64,000 nt of DNA, taken from contig JADHZB010002079.1 in assembly GCA_015657535.1 (NCBI GenBank), positions 2,116-66,115 of the forward strand. Direction: 5' to 3'. The notes below the pieces were generated by a model, which was given only the letters and a program-made list of their open reading frames with translations, made no database searches and had not been told where the DNA came from. The translations under genes were made by a program, and so were the position numbers. This document shows positions 63,760-64,000 of this stretch, piece after piece. How positions within the stretch are numbered: position 1 is the stretch's first letter; the number at the start of each line of letters is the position of its first letter. This DNA is from Nephromyces sp. MM_2019. Lineage: Eukaryota; Apicomplexa; Aconoidasida; Nephromycida.

Positions 63760-64000
63760 TCAATCTTTCAAATCACGAGTGAACTTTGAAGCTTTTGAGG
63801 TCTTGCCTACAGCAGGCTTATAATTCAGAATGTGACAATATGATAGAATCTAATGCATTTAGGTTATATAAAAAGATAAATTCAAGTAAATTCAATTACC
63901 ATCAAACTGTATTTGAGTAGTCCTTTTTAAGAGAAATGCTTTGGAGGCCTCGCTTGTGCCAGGTATGCTAGTGTTTGGGTCTTTATGTAGTAGCCTGTTC
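63760..64000 (-). CDS. 3' end of an unrecognised gene, cut by the window edge
   Basis: Two exons are visible on the minus strand. One enters from beyond 64,000 and ends at 63,900 with donor GTAATT (KDPNTSIPGTSEASKAFLLK then RTTQIQFD). The other is a short terminal exon, 63,806-63,760 (GKTSKASKFTRDLKD, TGA), with matching phase. The tail is basic and Ser/Lys-rich. Only about 48 residues are seen, so no function can be given. It lies upstream of TRM1 on the same strand, with a gap of about 65 bp to its ATG. Confidence 0.6.

Noticed and set aside
1..64000. tRNA, rRNA, CRISPR arrays, prophage or bacterial operons
   Set aside because: No tRNA cloverleaf with T-arm consensus, no rRNA-like GC-rich block and no spacer-repeat array was seen; the introns and gene set are eukaryotic.

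Overview
This is AT-rich eukaryotic nuclear DNA with many introns (GT...AG, mostly 50-80 nt in most genes). The gene set points to an apicomplexan or close alveolate relative: a cysteine-repeat protein of oocyst-wall type, a MORN-repeat protein, a divergent Tim50, a ubinuclein-like protein and ordinary housekeeping genes. I cannot name the genus. Stop codons are standard; several intact genes end in TGA. Gene models were spliced by hand from GT/AG sites and codon phase. In each of the eight multi-exon models with both ends called, total exon length divides by three.

Left arm (1-9.9 kb): gene-poor and possibly subtelomeric. It opens with (TG)n microsatellite and a 22-bp minisatellite, then seven copies of a 64-bp satellite. 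After this come AT-rich sequence and two decayed gene relics, at 4.7-7.0 kb (minus; it still starts with a signal peptide) and 8.86-9.07 kb (plus).

Central part (10-29 kb): a small three-exon gene of unknown function (minus, 9,987-10,862). Next is a long plus-strand gene (about 10,956-20,218) that joins an AVL9-type DENN module to C-terminal MORN repeats. Then a Tim50-like NIF/HAD protein (minus), an unrecognised 126-aa protein (plus) and the decapping co-factor DCP1 (plus).

Right part (29-64 kb): a 34-exon gene for a 1,753-aa leucine-rich-repeat protein (minus), a ZNF706/SERF-like small zinc finger (plus), cytosolic phenylalanyl-tRNA synthetase alpha (plus), the splicing factor U2AF large subunit (minus), a ubinuclein/HPC2-like histone chaperone subunit (minus), an oocyst-wall-like cysteine-repeat protein (minus), tRNA (guanine26-N2)-dimethyltransferase TRM1 (minus), and the 3' end of one more minus-strand gene cut by the window edge. 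Two tiny possible coding pieces sit in gaps at 38.3 kb and 55.2-55.6 kb.

The genes do not form one pathway. They are a typical mix of RNA processing (U2AF, DCP1, TRM1), translation (PheRS), chromatin, mitochondrial import and membrane traffic. The most unusual items are the AVL9-MORN fusion, whose long introns carry TG/CA repeats, and the oocyst-wall-like gene, in which many introns fall between cysteine modules.
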